DNA of 64,000 bases from Flavobacteriales bacterium (GCA_016721825.1 JADKHI010000001.1:496001-560000), one strand, 5' to 3'; shown: positions 17,505 to 27,307, numbered from the stretch's first letter. Numbers and translations: made by a program. The notes: a model not told the origin generated them from the letters alone.

Positions 17505-20500
17505 ATGAACCGCCTCACTACCTTTCTGCTGACCGCAGCTCTTGGACTTGCAGAGTTGAACCTTCATGCCCAGATCTGCGGGGACAACAACATCACTCAG
17601 TTCGCCGTGGTGACACCTACCTGCCCGGGTACGGTCAACACGAACAACGTCCCGTCCGGCAACTACCTCACCATCAACATCACCGCCGGCAACACCTACA
17701 CCTTCTCCACATGCGGCTCGGGCTTCAACACCTTGCTGACCCTTTGGAACGGCGCCGCTTTTGTAGCGGAGAACGATGACGCCGGTGGTGCCTGCGGCAC
17801 TCGATCGACGCTCGTTTGGACAGCCACCTACTCCGGCACCATCAAGTTGAACCTGGACCGCAACAACTGCGCACACACCGGTGGCACCGCGAACATCAGT
17901 ACCACGTGCGCCGTGCCCCCTGCGAACGATAACCCATGCGGCGCGGTCGCGCTTCCCGTTGGTGTCAGTTGCTCCAACACCGCAGGTACCAATGCTGGAG
18001 CTTCCGCCACTGGCTCCATTCCCGCGCCAGGCTGCGCTGCTTACACCACGGCCGATGTCTGGTTCTCGTTCATCGTTCCCGCTTCCGGACGCATTACCCT
18101 GGCCACCACCGCGAACACCCTGACGGATGCGGGATTGGCCATCTACAGTGCGGCCCTCTGCACAGGCCCGTTCACGCTGATCGAATGCGACGACAATGAT
18201 GGTCCTGGGAACATGCCGGCGATCCAACGTACAGGCCTGACCCCGGGTGTCCACTACGCTCGTGTCTGGGGCAACAGTGGAGCCACCGGCACCTTCAGCA
18301 TCTGCGCGTGGGATGCCCCACCCACCAACGATAACCCGTGCGCAGCGACGGCCTTGACCGTGAACGCAAGCTGCAGCAACACCTCAGCCACGAACGTAGG
18401 CGCCTACGCCACCTCTGGCATTCCCGCTCCTACGTGCGGCACTTACACGTATAGCGACGTCTGGTTCACCATGGTGGCACCGGCATCCGGACACATCAAC
18501 GTGAGCACCACTGCAGGCACACTGACCGATGCCGCCATGGCCGTCTACAGCGCCACTGCTTGCAACGGAACCTTCACCCAGATCGGCTGCAACGACAATA
18601 GCAACGGAGCCAACATGCCTGCGTTGGACCTCACCGGCCTCACGCCAGGGCAGACCTACTACGCCCGCGTTTGGGGCAATGGCGAGCTCACGGGCACCTT
18701 CAGCATCTGCGCATACGATATGCCCGGCGATGCTGCCTGCTCAGCCGTGGCGCTGCCAGTGGGTACGAGTTGTGTGAATACTGCATCGACCAATGTTGGA
18801 GCATCGCAATCCGGCGGTACGGCACCGTCCTGCGGAACGTTCAGCAGTGCGTCGGATGACGTCTGGTTCACCTTCGTCGCACCTTCTGCGGGCAACGTGA
18901 CACTCACTTCCACTGCAGGCACGATGACCGATGGAGTGATGGCGGTGTACAGCGCAACCTCATGTACCGGCCCCCTGACCGAACTGGCCTGCAACAACAA
19001 CGGTGGGGGCATGCCCAACCTGGCCATGACCGGTCTCGCTTCAGGACAGACCTATTACGTCCGCTTCTGGGGGAATGGATCGGCAACAGGCACCTTCAAC
19101 ATTTGCGCATACGACCCGACCCTCGTTAACGACAACCCCTGCGGTGCGGTGGCGCTTCCAGTGAACACTTCATGCGTGAACACGGCCGGAACCAATGTCT
19201 CTGCCACGTCGACCACCGGCATCCCGGCTCCAGGGTGCGGGAACTACTCGGGCGGTGACGTCTGGTTCAGCTTCGTCGCCCCCGCATCGGGCGCTGTCGG
19301 CATTGGCTCTTCGAGCGGCAGCATCGGTGATGGTGCCATGGCACTCTATTCCGCAACAGCCTGCGCAGGAACATTCACATTGATCACCTGTAGCGATGAT
19401 GTTGTCGGATTGATGCCGAACATCACCACGAGCGGTCTGACGGCCGGTGCCACATACTACATCCGCTTTTGGGGATATGGCGGTGCCACCGGCACCTTCA
19501 ACCTGTGCGTACAGTCGTTCACGCCGAGTCCGATCGACAACCCTTGCTCCGCCCAGACCATCGTGCCAGCAACGACCTGTTCATTCACCACGTACACGAA
19601 CGTTGGGGGCACCTACACCAACTCCATACCTGAGCCAGGGTGTGGCAACGTCACCTCCAACGCGGATGTTTGGTTCACCTTCACAGCCCCACCTTCCGGC
19701 TTCGTTACGATCAAGACCCAAGCGGGAACCTTGACGGATGCTTCCATGGCACTTTACAGGGCAGCTTCATGCAGCCTAGGCATGACACTGGTCGACTGTG
19801 ATGACAACAACGGCATCGGCACCATGCCATTCCTGTCCTTCAGTGACCTTGTAGGCGGTGATACCTACTACCTGCGTGTTTGGGGCAACGGTGGCTCAAC
19901 GGGCACCTTTGGCCTCTGCATCGTTCAACCAGCTACCAGCGGAACCTGTTTCTATGCGCTCAATATGCAGGACGCCATCGGCGATGGCTGGGGTGGAAGC
20001 ACTGTTGGTATCAGCATCAATGGTGGGGCATACACCAACCATACGCTGACGAACGGCGAGCGCGATGTGGTCTACATCCCTATCACCGTAGGACAGTTGA
20101 TCATGGTGCAATACACAGCGGTCGGTGCCGGCCAGAACGAGATCACCTATTCCTTACAGCTCGGAGGTGGCGCACTGCTCAGCGCAGGCCCATCGCCCAC
20201 GACCGGTCTTGTGTACACGGGGGTCGCTGACTGCAACCCGCCCGATGCTCCTACGAGCGATTGCCGCGGCAGCGAACCGCTATGCGCCGCCACCAGCTTC
20301 AATGGCAGCCCATCCAATACAGGACTTGTGGCCGACCTGAACTTCACCACCCGCGGCTGCCTCGGCTCCAACGAGCGGCAAGGCATCTGGTACACGTTCA
20401 CCATTTCCGCAGGCGGCACCTTGGCCTTCACCATCACACCCAACAATGCTGCGGACGATTACGACTTCGCCGTGTTCGGCCCGTTCCTTTCCGTTGACTG

Positions 20501-21290
20501 CATTAACAAGAACGCACCGCTCCGCTGCTCGTACTCGGGTCTTTCCGGCAACACCGGTCTGCGGGCGAGTGCGGTGGACCTGACCGAGGATTCTGGAGGG
20601 GACAAGTGGGTAGCCCCTTTGGCTGTATCGGTCGGTGAGGTGTATATGCTTTACGTGAGCAACTACAGCCTTTCCGGTCTGCAGTTCGGCCTCTCCTGGC
20701 AGATGGCCGGCGGTGCCAGCATCGACTGCACGGTGTTGCCCATCGAGCTTTCCGCCTTCGACGCCTTGCCGAACGGAGATCAAGTGGACGTGAAATGGAC
20801 GACGGCCAGCGAACTGAACAACGACCATTTCGTGATCGAACGCTCTTCCGATGCCATCAACTTCGAACCCTTGACCCAGGTGAACGGTGCAGGCAACTCA
20901 CAGAGCACATTGGAGTATGCATGGCATGATCGCGATCCGCTGCCAGGCACCAGCTATTACCGTCTTCTGCAGGTGGACTTTGATGGTCGCTCAAGCTATT
21001 CCCAAGTACGACCTGTGACCTTCGTGGCTCCAACCGATGTGATCCGACCTTACCCCAATCCGGCGCGTGACCAGCTGAACATCCCCTTGGGCGCCATGGA
21101 CACAGGCAGCACAACGGTGCGCATCATTGACTCAAAGGGAGCCCTCGTTCACACTGAACAACGGATCCTTGGCGAAGGCACTACCATGCTTTCCATTGCG
21201 GTCAGCTCGCTCTCCCCGGGCTCCTATGCAGTGCAGGTTATCGGGGAATTCGACGCAGGCATCCGATCGGGACGCTTTGTGATCGAATGA
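17505..21290 (+). CDS. Giant T9SS-secreted repeat protein, module copy 1
   Basis: A 1261-residue secreted surface protein: signal peptide MNRLTTFLLTAALGLAELNLHAQ; an N-terminal Cys-containing beta domain (to about 140); five tandem repeats of about 134 residues starting near 141, 275, 408, 542 and 677, each opening with an NDNPC-like motif and holding DVWF and YYxRxWG strands; a GDGWGGSTVGISINGG domain from about 813; another Cys-rich beta domain; an ELSAFDA...VKWTTASE...FVIERSSD fibronectin-like segment; and a type A T9SS sorting tail beginning PYPNPARDQLN. The repeats resemble PPC-like jelly rolls. An adhesin or matrix role is inferred. ATG 17505 gives the best signal peptide; a strong terminator follows. 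Confidence 0.87.
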   Translation: MNRLTTFLLTAALGLAELNLHAQICGDNNITQFAVVTPTCPGTVNTNNVPSGNYLTINITAGNTYTFSTCGSGFNTLLTLWNGAAFVAENDDAGGACGTRSTLVWTATYSGTIKLNLDRNNCAHTGGTANISTTCAVPPANDNPCGAVALPVGVSCSNTAGTNAGASATGSIPAPGCAAYTTADVWFSFIVPASGRITLATTANTLTDAGLAIYSAALCTGPFTLIECDDNDGPGNMPAIQRTGLTPGVHYARVWGNSGATGTFSICAWDAPPTNDNPCAATALTVNASCSNTSATNVGAYATSGIPAPTCGTYTYSDVWFTMVAPASGHINVSTTAGTLTDAAMAVYSATACNGTFTQIGCNDNSNGANMPALDLTGLTPGQTYYARVWGNGELTGTFSICAYDMPGDAACSAVALPVGTSCVNTASTNVGASQSGGTAPSCGTFSSASDDVWFTFVAPSAGNVTLTSTAGTMTDGVMAVYSATSCTGPLTELACNNNGGGMPNLAMTGLASGQTYYVRFWGNGSATGTFNICAYDPTLVNDNPCGAVALPVNTSCVNTAGTNVSATSTTGIPAPGCGNYSGGDVWFSFVAPASGAVGIGSSSGSIGDGAMALYSATACAGTFTLITCSDDVVGLMPNITTSGLTAGATYYIRFWGYGGATGTFNLCVQSFTPSPIDNPCSAQTIVPATTCSFTTYTNVGGTYTNSIPEPGCGNVTSNADVWFTFTAPPSGFVTIKTQAGTLTDASMALYRAASCSLGMTLVDCDDNNGIGTMPFLSFSDLVGGDTYYLRVWGNGGSTGTFGLCIVQPATSGTCFYALNMQDAIGDGWGGSTVGISINGGAYTNHTLTNGERDVVYIPITVGQLIMVQYTAVGAGQNEITYSLQLGGGALLSAGPSPTTGLVYTGVADCNPPDAPTSDCRGSEPLCAATSFNGSPSNTGLVADLNFTTRGCLGSNERQGIWYTFTISAGGTLAFTITPNNAADDYDFAVFGPFLSVDCINKNAPLRCSYSGLSGNTGLRASAVDLTEDSGGDKWVAPLAVSVGEVYMLYVSNYSLSGLQFGLSWQMAGGASIDCTVLPIELSAFDALPNGDQVDVKWTTASELNNDHFVIERSSDAINFEPLTQVNGAGNSQSTLEYAWHDRDPLPGTSYYRLLQVDFDGRSSYSQVRPVTFVAPTDVIRPYPNPARDQLNIPLGAMDTGSTTVRIIDSKGALVHTEQRILGEGTTMLSIAVSSLSPGSYAVQVIGEFDAGIRSGRFVIE
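17926..19935 (+). repeat. Five in-frame ~402-bp tandem repeats
   Basis: Coding repeats with a period of about 402 bases, starting near 17926, 18327, 18726, 19128 and 19533. Each encodes a 134-residue Cys-containing beta domain that opens (N/G/I)D(N/A)(P/A)C and closes GTFxxC. The copies are clearly diverged in sequence but regular in length. Confidence 0.8.
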
Positions 21291-21305
21291 CCTGAACGCC
21301 TTCCA

Positions 21306-21337
21306 GACGAACGCCCGGTGCATGCCGGGCGTTCGTC
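21306..21337 (+). terminator. Terminator closing module copy 1
   Basis: A perfect 13-base stem (21306-21318 with 21325-21337) with loop TGCATG, 15 bases after the stop of the 1261-residue protein. Confidence 0.85.
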
Positions 21338-21404
21338 GTTCCAGCCGCAGCCGACGCACGAGGCAACTTGTACCTGATCGGTCGTCTTGCTAAAGAAGGG
21401 ATGT

Positions 21405-21434
21405 TGGAATGCCGGATCCTGAACGTTAACTTTC
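21405..21434 (+). promoter_or_regulatory. Candidate promoter for module copy 2
   Basis: TTG at 21405-21407, then 19 bases, then TAACTTTC at 21427-21434, one base from TAnnTTTG. It lies after the module 1 terminator and 31 bases before ATG 21466. Confidence 0.5.
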
Positions 21435-21465
21435 CATCCTCTCCTTCTTAACGCAAGCGCATGAG

Positions 21466-21966
21466 ATGAACAGTTACTCCCGTTCCTCATCTACCGGGAT
21501 GGTGCCTGCAACGTGGATCTTGCACGCCATACTTCCAGCACTCCTCGTCTGTTCCACGTTGAACTCGAACGCACAGCGGAGCCGGGAGCTTACGTACAAG
21601 GTGACGTTCACCGGAACCATAGCGGCCCTTCAGGAGAAGTTCATCCTGGACGCATTCTACGGTCAGGACCCTGCCATGGTGCTCAGCCTGGATCTCGCAC
21701 AGATGCAGGGCAAGGTGCGCACCACGGTCGCCCTCGATGTTAATGCGCTTCGGAACGCGCTCGAGCCAGTGGGTGTCGGCGTTACATTAACAACCCCGAC
21801 GCCACCTGATGGCATGGATCAACGAAGCACGCTCGCGCCCGACTTCCCCACCTACATCGATACCGGAGACCCTATCACGGACCAAGCGGACTACGAGGCT
21901 AGAAAACAAGCGTGGATCACCGCGCACCCGCAGGCCTACCAGGAACTGCTTCAACTGCAGCGATAA
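21466..21966 (+). CDS. Small secreted HMA-like protein, module copy 2
   Basis: A 166-residue exported paralogue of the protein at 17144. After a long n-region and hydrophobic signal (ILHAILPALLVCSTLNSNAQ), the core reads LTYKVTFTGTIAALQEKF ... QDPAMVLSLDLAQMQGKVRT ... LRNALEPVGVGVTL, aligning with copy 1 throughout (DPxMVxSxD, KVxT, PVGV). It carries a C-terminal extension of about 60 residues, rich in Pro, Thr and Asp and ending in helices, that copy 1 lacks. The stop is 2 bases before the ATG of the large partner, so translation is likely coupled. ATG 21499 is an alternative start with a shorter signal. Confidence 0.75.
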   Translation: MNSYSRSSSTGMVPATWILHAILPALLVCSTLNSNAQRSRELTYKVTFTGTIAALQEKFILDAFYGQDPAMVLSLDLAQMQGKVRTTVALDVNALRNALEPVGVGVTLTTPTPPDGMDQRSTLAPDFPTYIDTGDPITDQADYEARKQAWITAHPQAYQELLQLQR

Positions 21967-21968
21967 CC

Positions 21969-24578
21969 ATGATCTGCAGATCCGCTCTTCAACGGTGGTA
22001 CCTCGGAACAGTCCTCGCGCTGTCGGGTATTCTGGGTTGGCTTCCTGCGTCAGCTCAATGCACCAACAACAATACGCTCACGGGTTCAGCGGTCACCCCG
22101 CCGTGCCCTGGAACAACTTCCGTGGCCTGCGTTCAAGGCGGTCAATATGCGCTGGTGAACGTGGTGAGCGGAAACACCTACACCTTCCAGACCTGTGGCG
22201 GCGCCACCTGGGATACCCAGATCACCCTCTTTAATGGTGCTGCGGCCACCAGCCTGGCCTACAACGACGATGGCTGCGCGCCGCAGAGCGCTGTCAGTTG
22301 GACCGCGAACTACACTGGGCAAGTGCGCGTACTGCTCGATGAGTATCCCTGTCTGGCCAACACCACCTGTGCCACCCTGACCATCACCTGCACGCCACCA
22401 CCACCACCGGCCACCAACAACGAACCCTGCACCGCCACCGCGTTGACCCCTTCCCTTGCCTGTGTGAATACCGTGGGAAGCAACGCCGCTGCCACCGCTA
22501 GCGCCGGGGTGCCCGCTCCCACCTGTAGCAACTACGCCGGAGGGGATGTTTGGTTCAGTGTGGTCGTTCCTGCAGGAGGTGCTCTCACACTGTCCTCCAC
22601 GGCCATCACGGGCAGCTTGCTTACCGATGGTGGCATGGCAGCATACACATCTTCCTCCTGCGCAGGACCGTTCACCCAGGTGGGCTGCAACGACGACTTC
22701 AACGGGCTGATGCCCTTGCTCGCCCTCACCGGCCTCGCCCCCGGCACTACGCTTTGGGTACGCTACTGGGAGTATGGCAACGACGCGGTCGGCCAGTTCA
22801 ACATCTGCGCCACCATTCCACCACCACCGCCCACCAATGACAACCCTTGCCAAGCCACCGCGCTCACGGTGACCAGCAATTGTGTCTATGGCACCTTCAG
22901 CAATACCAGCACCACCGCCACGGCAGGGGTGCCTGCTCCGTCCTGTGGGTTCTATACGGGGGCTGATGTGTGGTTCACGTTCGTAGCGCCACCTTCGGGT
23001 ATCGCCTTGGTGCAAACACAGGCCGGTACGTTGACCGATGCCGACATGTCACTTTACACGGCCACAGCTTGCAATGGCACGTTCACGGAGGTGCTGTGCG
23101 ATGACTTGAGCGGACCTGGTGTGATGCCAGCGCTCACCTTTACCAACCTGAACCCGGGACAGACCTATTACCTCCGCGTCTGGGGCTACGCTGGTACGAC
23201 CGGCACCTTCAACCTGTGCGTAAGCGGACCTACCTCACTACCTGTGGGCGACTGCGTCTATGTGCTGGAGATGTACGATACGTTCGGTGATGGCTGGGGT
23301 GGAAGCACGGTCGGCATCAGCATCAACGGAGGGCCGTACACGAACTATACCGTGACCGGCGCATACAACTACGCCCTGATCGGCCTCAACATCGGTCAAG
23401 TGCTCTTGGTCCAATACACCGCAGCGGGCGGCTTCCAAGGCGAGATCTCCTACACGCTCTCCTTCCAGAGCGGTGGGCAAACGGTCTTCAACTCCGGCTC
23501 CCCACCGGCCACAGGGTTGGTTTACACCCAGACCATTGACTGTAACCCACCACCGGCCTCCCAACAGGATTGTTTAGGAGGCACCACCGTCTGCGGCAGT
23601 CAGGGCATCAACAGCAACAGCACCAACACGGGCGATGTGGAGGATCTGAACCTCGCCAACCAAGGCTGCTTGACCGGCGGGGAACGGCAAGGCACGTGGT
23701 ACTACTTCTCACCATCTTCATCGGGCACGGTAGGCTTCAGCATTAACCCCGTGGTGAACACCAATGACTATGACTTTGCCGTCTGGGGGCCGATGACCAC
23801 GGTGGACTGCCCCCCTTCAGGACCACCCGTCAGGTGTTCCTTCTCCGCCCTCACCGGGAATACGGGCCTTGGGAATGGTGCCGTGGACCTGAGCGAAGGC
23901 GCTGCTGGAGACAAGTGGGTGAGCACCTTGAACGTGTTGGTCGGGCAGATCTACATCTTATACGTGGACAACTTCTCCACCACAGGTCAGGCCTTCAACC
24001 TCAACTGGAACCTGACCAACGGAGCCTCCTTGGACTGCACCCTATTGCCCATCCAGATCACCGCCTTTGATGCCCAGGCCCGCGACGAAGTGGTGGACGT
24101 GCGCTGGACCACGGGGAACAGTTCCGATGTGGCGCTCTATCAGGTGCAGCGCTCCACCGATGCCGCGCACTTCACCTCCATCGGCACGGTGCTGAACAGC
24201 ATGGACCTTCAGGACCCGGAACATGCCTGGACGGATGAGAGCCCCTTATCCGGCCTTAGCTATTACCGGTTGGTGCTGATCACGGCGAATGGCAGCGCGG
24301 CACCGACACATGCCGTCCCCGTCCTCCGAGGCCTTACCGTGAACGCCCCGTTCCCGAACCCAGCGGCCAACGAACTGTGGTGGGTGCCACCCGCCTTGGC
24401 GCCCAATTCCCGGATACTCGTCTCGGACCCCGTCGGCCGCATCCTCGTTTCAGCACCTGCGCCTGCCACTGGAGCCGTTCATATCGGTCTTGGGGACCTG
24501 CCGGCCGGCATATACACCGTGTTCGGGGAAGGACCCGATGGCCAACGGACCGCGGCGTACCGCTTCTTGAAACAGTGA
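21969..24578 (+). CDS. Large T9SS-secreted repeat protein, module copy 2
   Basis: An 869-residue paralogue of the 1261-residue protein with the same order of parts: signal peptide ending LPASAQ; an N-terminal domain with CPGTTSVACV and YTFQTCGGATWDTQITL; only two NxEPC/NDNPC repeats (from about 150 and 290) in place of five; the GDGWGGSTVGISINGG domain from about 427; the Cys-rich SQQDCLGGTTVCG domain; an ITAFDAQ...VRWTTGNS...YQVQRSTD segment; and a T9SS sorting tail beginning APFPNPAANE. The Pro runs before each repeat (PPPPPAT, PPPPPT) look like linkers. The start at 21969 gives the signal peptide and follows the previous stop directly. Confidence 0.87.
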   Translation: MICRSALQRWYLGTVLALSGILGWLPASAQCTNNNTLTGSAVTPPCPGTTSVACVQGGQYALVNVVSGNTYTFQTCGGATWDTQITLFNGAAATSLAYNDDGCAPQSAVSWTANYTGQVRVLLDEYPCLANTTCATLTITCTPPPPPATNNEPCTATALTPSLACVNTVGSNAAATASAGVPAPTCSNYAGGDVWFSVVVPAGGALTLSSTAITGSLLTDGGMAAYTSSSCAGPFTQVGCNDDFNGLMPLLALTGLAPGTTLWVRYWEYGNDAVGQFNICATIPPPPPTNDNPCQATALTVTSNCVYGTFSNTSTTATAGVPAPSCGFYTGADVWFTFVAPPSGIALVQTQAGTLTDADMSLYTATACNGTFTEVLCDDLSGPGVMPALTFTNLNPGQTYYLRVWGYAGTTGTFNLCVSGPTSLPVGDCVYVLEMYDTFGDGWGGSTVGISINGGPYTNYTVTGAYNYALIGLNIGQVLLVQYTAAGGFQGEISYTLSFQSGGQTVFNSGSPPATGLVYTQTIDCNPPPASQQDCLGGTTVCGSQGINSNSTNTGDVEDLNLANQGCLTGGERQGTWYYFSPSSSGTVGFSINPVVNTNDYDFAVWGPMTTVDCPPSGPPVRCSFSALTGNTGLGNGAVDLSEGAAGDKWVSTLNVLVGQIYILYVDNFSTTGQAFNLNWNLTNGASLDCTLLPIQITAFDAQARDEVVDVRWTTGNSSDVALYQVQRSTDAAHFTSIGTVLNSMDLQDPEHAWTDESPLSGLSYYRLVLITANGSAAPTHAVPVLRGLTVNAPFPNPAANELWWVPPALAPNSRILVSDPVGRILVSAPAPATGAVHIGLGDLPAGIYTVFGEGPDGQRTAAYRFLKQ

Positions 24579-24742
24579 CCGGACCGACGTGGAACACCTG
24601 AACACCAGCCTTCTAATTCGTCCATTAACACCGCCTGTTCACAAGTCGAGGGCAACCATTCACACATCGCATCGTCACTGGGATGAGCCGAAATTGCAGC
24701 TCGTTGTGAAACCAAGGATGATGCCCTTCTGTAGACAGCCCC

Positions 24743-24773
24743 TTGAATTCAATCCGCGACAGACCTACTTTTG
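24743..24773 (+). promoter_or_regulatory. Promoter of the surface-protein array
   Basis: TTG at 24743-24745, then 20 bases, then TACTTTTG at 24766-24773, an exact -7 consensus 55 bases before ATG 24829. The -7 box sits inside an inverted repeat (24758-24779), which could be an operator or a leader hairpin. Confidence 0.65.
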
Positions 24774-24779
24774 TCTGTC
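24758..24779. promoter_or_regulatory. Palindrome overlapping the -7 box
   Basis: GACAGAC at 24758-24764 pairs perfectly with GTCTGTC at 24773-24779, leaving an 8-base spacer that carries most of the TACTTTTG box. The geometry suits a dimeric repressor site. No candidate regulator is encoded nearby. Confidence 0.45.
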
Positions 24780-24828
24780 ACGTAAGCTCATTTTGCGGAC
24801 GTCCGTACTCATCCCAACGCATTAAACC

Positions 24829-27307
24829 ATGCGGAAAGCCCTACGCCTTCGTACCCTCTCAAGCATCGTCGTTCTGGGCCTCGTGTCCGGCGCGCAGGCG
24901 CAGAATGTCGGCATCAACGTTACCGGAGCCGCTCCCAATGCCTCCGCGTTGCTCGATCTGGATGTCAGCGGCCTTCCAGCAGCTGGCAAACGGGGTATGT
25001 TGATCCCTCGTATGCTCCGTGCTGACCGCTTGGCCATTCCTGCCCCAACGGCGGGCCTCTGGGTCTACCAGACCGACGATGTGACGGCGCCGGTTTTCGA
25101 CCCGGCCGAGGAGCACGGCTTTTGGTACTACGAAGGCCCCCCCACCAACGATTGGGTACGCTGGGCGAACGGACGTAGCGCTTGGACCTTGAACGGCAAC
25201 GCAGGTACAGTGCCCACCTTGAATTACCTAGGCACCATTGGTGCGACACCCCTCAACTTCCGCACCGTCAGCCCGATCACGGTGGATCCGCAGATGCAAT
25301 TTCTGGGCACCACCCGCATGATGGGTATCAACACGGTCGGTGCTCCGTTGGAGCGTTTGGACGTGAACGGAGCCATGCGCGTGATCTCCAGCGGAGCTGG
25401 TGCTGGTAGCGCCACCAACCAGGAAGGCACCATCCGCTTCACCGCTTCAGCAGCAGCCCCCAACCGCTGGCACTTCGGCAGCACGCCAATGCAAACACGC
25501 ACCGGAAACACAGTGCTAGGTTCGCCCACTGTAACATTGACGGGTACAGTGCCGACGCCCCTTACACTAGGGTTGAGCGTGGGTATGACCATTACTGGCA
25601 CTAATATACCTCCGGGTAGTACTGTTCTTACCGTTGTTCCGCCTAGTACAATTACGATCAGTAACAATGCCACAGCAACAGGCGCGAATTTCTTGGGTTT
25701 AACGACGGCACCTGGCAACTGGGCACGCTTAGAGAACGCCGAGGCCTTAGTGACGGTCGGTGGTGATTATGCCAAGGATACGCTTACTTGTCCAGCAATT
25801 CCGTTCCCAGGTTTTGCAGTGGTCGGCCCAACGCCCGGTACCAACTCCACCAGCAACGCGCAGACGCCCTTCGCGACCAAATAAACGAATCCTTTCCCGC
25901 ATTCCTTGCGGTGCTCCATTCACATTGGTCTGCGTCACGACCATTGCGGGTTCCGACCGTTACCACACCCAGCACAGTTGGTCGGACTGGCTGCCATGTT
26001 CGCGAACAGGACTGGTGTTACCGGCAAATGCACGGATTCTGCTTGTGAGCGCGACCACGTTCACGCTTGCCCTGCCCGCGGCAGTGCAACTTTACCGCGC
26101 CTGGGATGGACTTCACAGGGTTTGCGAATACGGCCTATTCCACCCCCTGGACGGGTGTTCTGAATGCTAGGGGGCGCGGCCTGATTCGCGGCAATACATC
26201 TACACGGCGGCCGAATTGAAAGCGGCCGGCCTTTGCGAAGGCTACATCACATCATTTGGTTGGTATGCACTAGATGATGATTGTAACGGCGGTCCCTCAT
26301 CTCCCTTCACCCAAGGAAAGATCACGATCGAAGCCAGGATTGGAACAACGGCGAACAACGATTTCGCGACAGCGCCGGGCACATTCGTGGACGCAGTGCG
26401 GACCTCTGTACAGCGTAACTGGACGGGAACACCACAGACCATCATTGTCAGTGGTGGCTGGAACCAGATCCCTCTGAACATCAATCCTCTGGCACCTGGC
26501 GGCGTCGCTGGGTACTTTTGGGACGGTGTCAGCAATATCGTGTTGGATTGGAGCTGGATCAAACAAGCCGCAGATGGTCGTAGTCCGCGTGTTTGGGTAC
26601 ACAATCCAGCCATACAGCCACGGACCCGCATCATGCGCCACCCGTCCGGTGCAAATGGAAACCTCTATGACGATGCACCCGTGAATCCGGCCACGGCTGT
26701 GATCTGCTACACTAACGAACTGACCCGTCCGGTCACACGCTTCGGTGGCAATATCAAGACCACGTCGTACACGGCCTCTACGGCCAGCTACATCCATTAT
26801 GCGGGTGGCTTGAACATTGGTGATGCAGTTTGGTCCGCTGCCAACTACCGCGGCCCGGGTACGGTCAGCGCCCAGCAAGGCGTGTATGATGGCAACAGCC
26901 AGTTGAACGACCATGTGTTCGACCGCTACTTCGATGGTTCGATCCGTGAAGAGGATGCAGCGGCTGCAGCAACCTACGATCACATCCCGCTGCGTGATCT
27001 GAAGCCTTACCTTGAAGAGGAGCGGCATTTACCGAACATGCCTTCACGTGAAGAGTGGGACGAACAGGGAGCCCCTTCCTTGGGCCAATTGCAGAACGGC
27101 CTCTGGCAGGAAGTGGAGACCCAGGCCCTGTACATCACTGAACTTGAACGGGACCTGGGCGCCTTGGAAACGCTCGCCTTCGGGGAGGCCCTCACCCCGG
27201 AGCAGGTGGCGTCCGTGCTGGCCGAGATCGAACGAAGTCCGCGCCTAACGGAGCAACAGAAGTTGCATTTGGTGTCCGCTTTGAAGCAACGCACCCCAAA
27301 GCAGTGA
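24829..27307 (+). pseudogene. Broken fibre-like surface protein, array member 1
   Basis: The N-terminal part reads 24829-25884 (351 codons): signal peptide ending SGAQAQ, then NVGINVTG, ASALLDLD, GMLIPRM and WTLNGNAGTVPTLNYLG, as in its relatives. It stops at TAA 25882. Recognisable family sequence then continues in shifting frames: ILLVSATTFTLALPAAVQLYR near 26040-26100, MDFTGFANTAYSTPW from 26106, and SRQYIYTAAELKAAGLCEGY from 26186, which runs to the normal end at 27307 with the conserved LNDHVFDRYFDG, ERHLPNMPSREEW and TQALYITELE tail. At least four or five frame changes fall within about 300 bases. It is either a pseudogene or a local run of assembly indels; both ends look intact. Confidence 0.75.
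25500..25715 (+). other. Phage tail-type repeat insertion in array member 1
   Basis: An in-frame stretch of about 70 codons lying between GTIRFTASAAAPNRWHFG and APGNWARLENAE. It encodes TVTLTG ... LSVGMTITGTNIPPGSTV ... STITISNNATATGANF, a pattern known from phage and prophage tail proteins. It is visibly richer in A/T than its flanks and is absent from the two neighbouring paralogues. Acquisition by transfer is inference. Confidence 0.55.
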
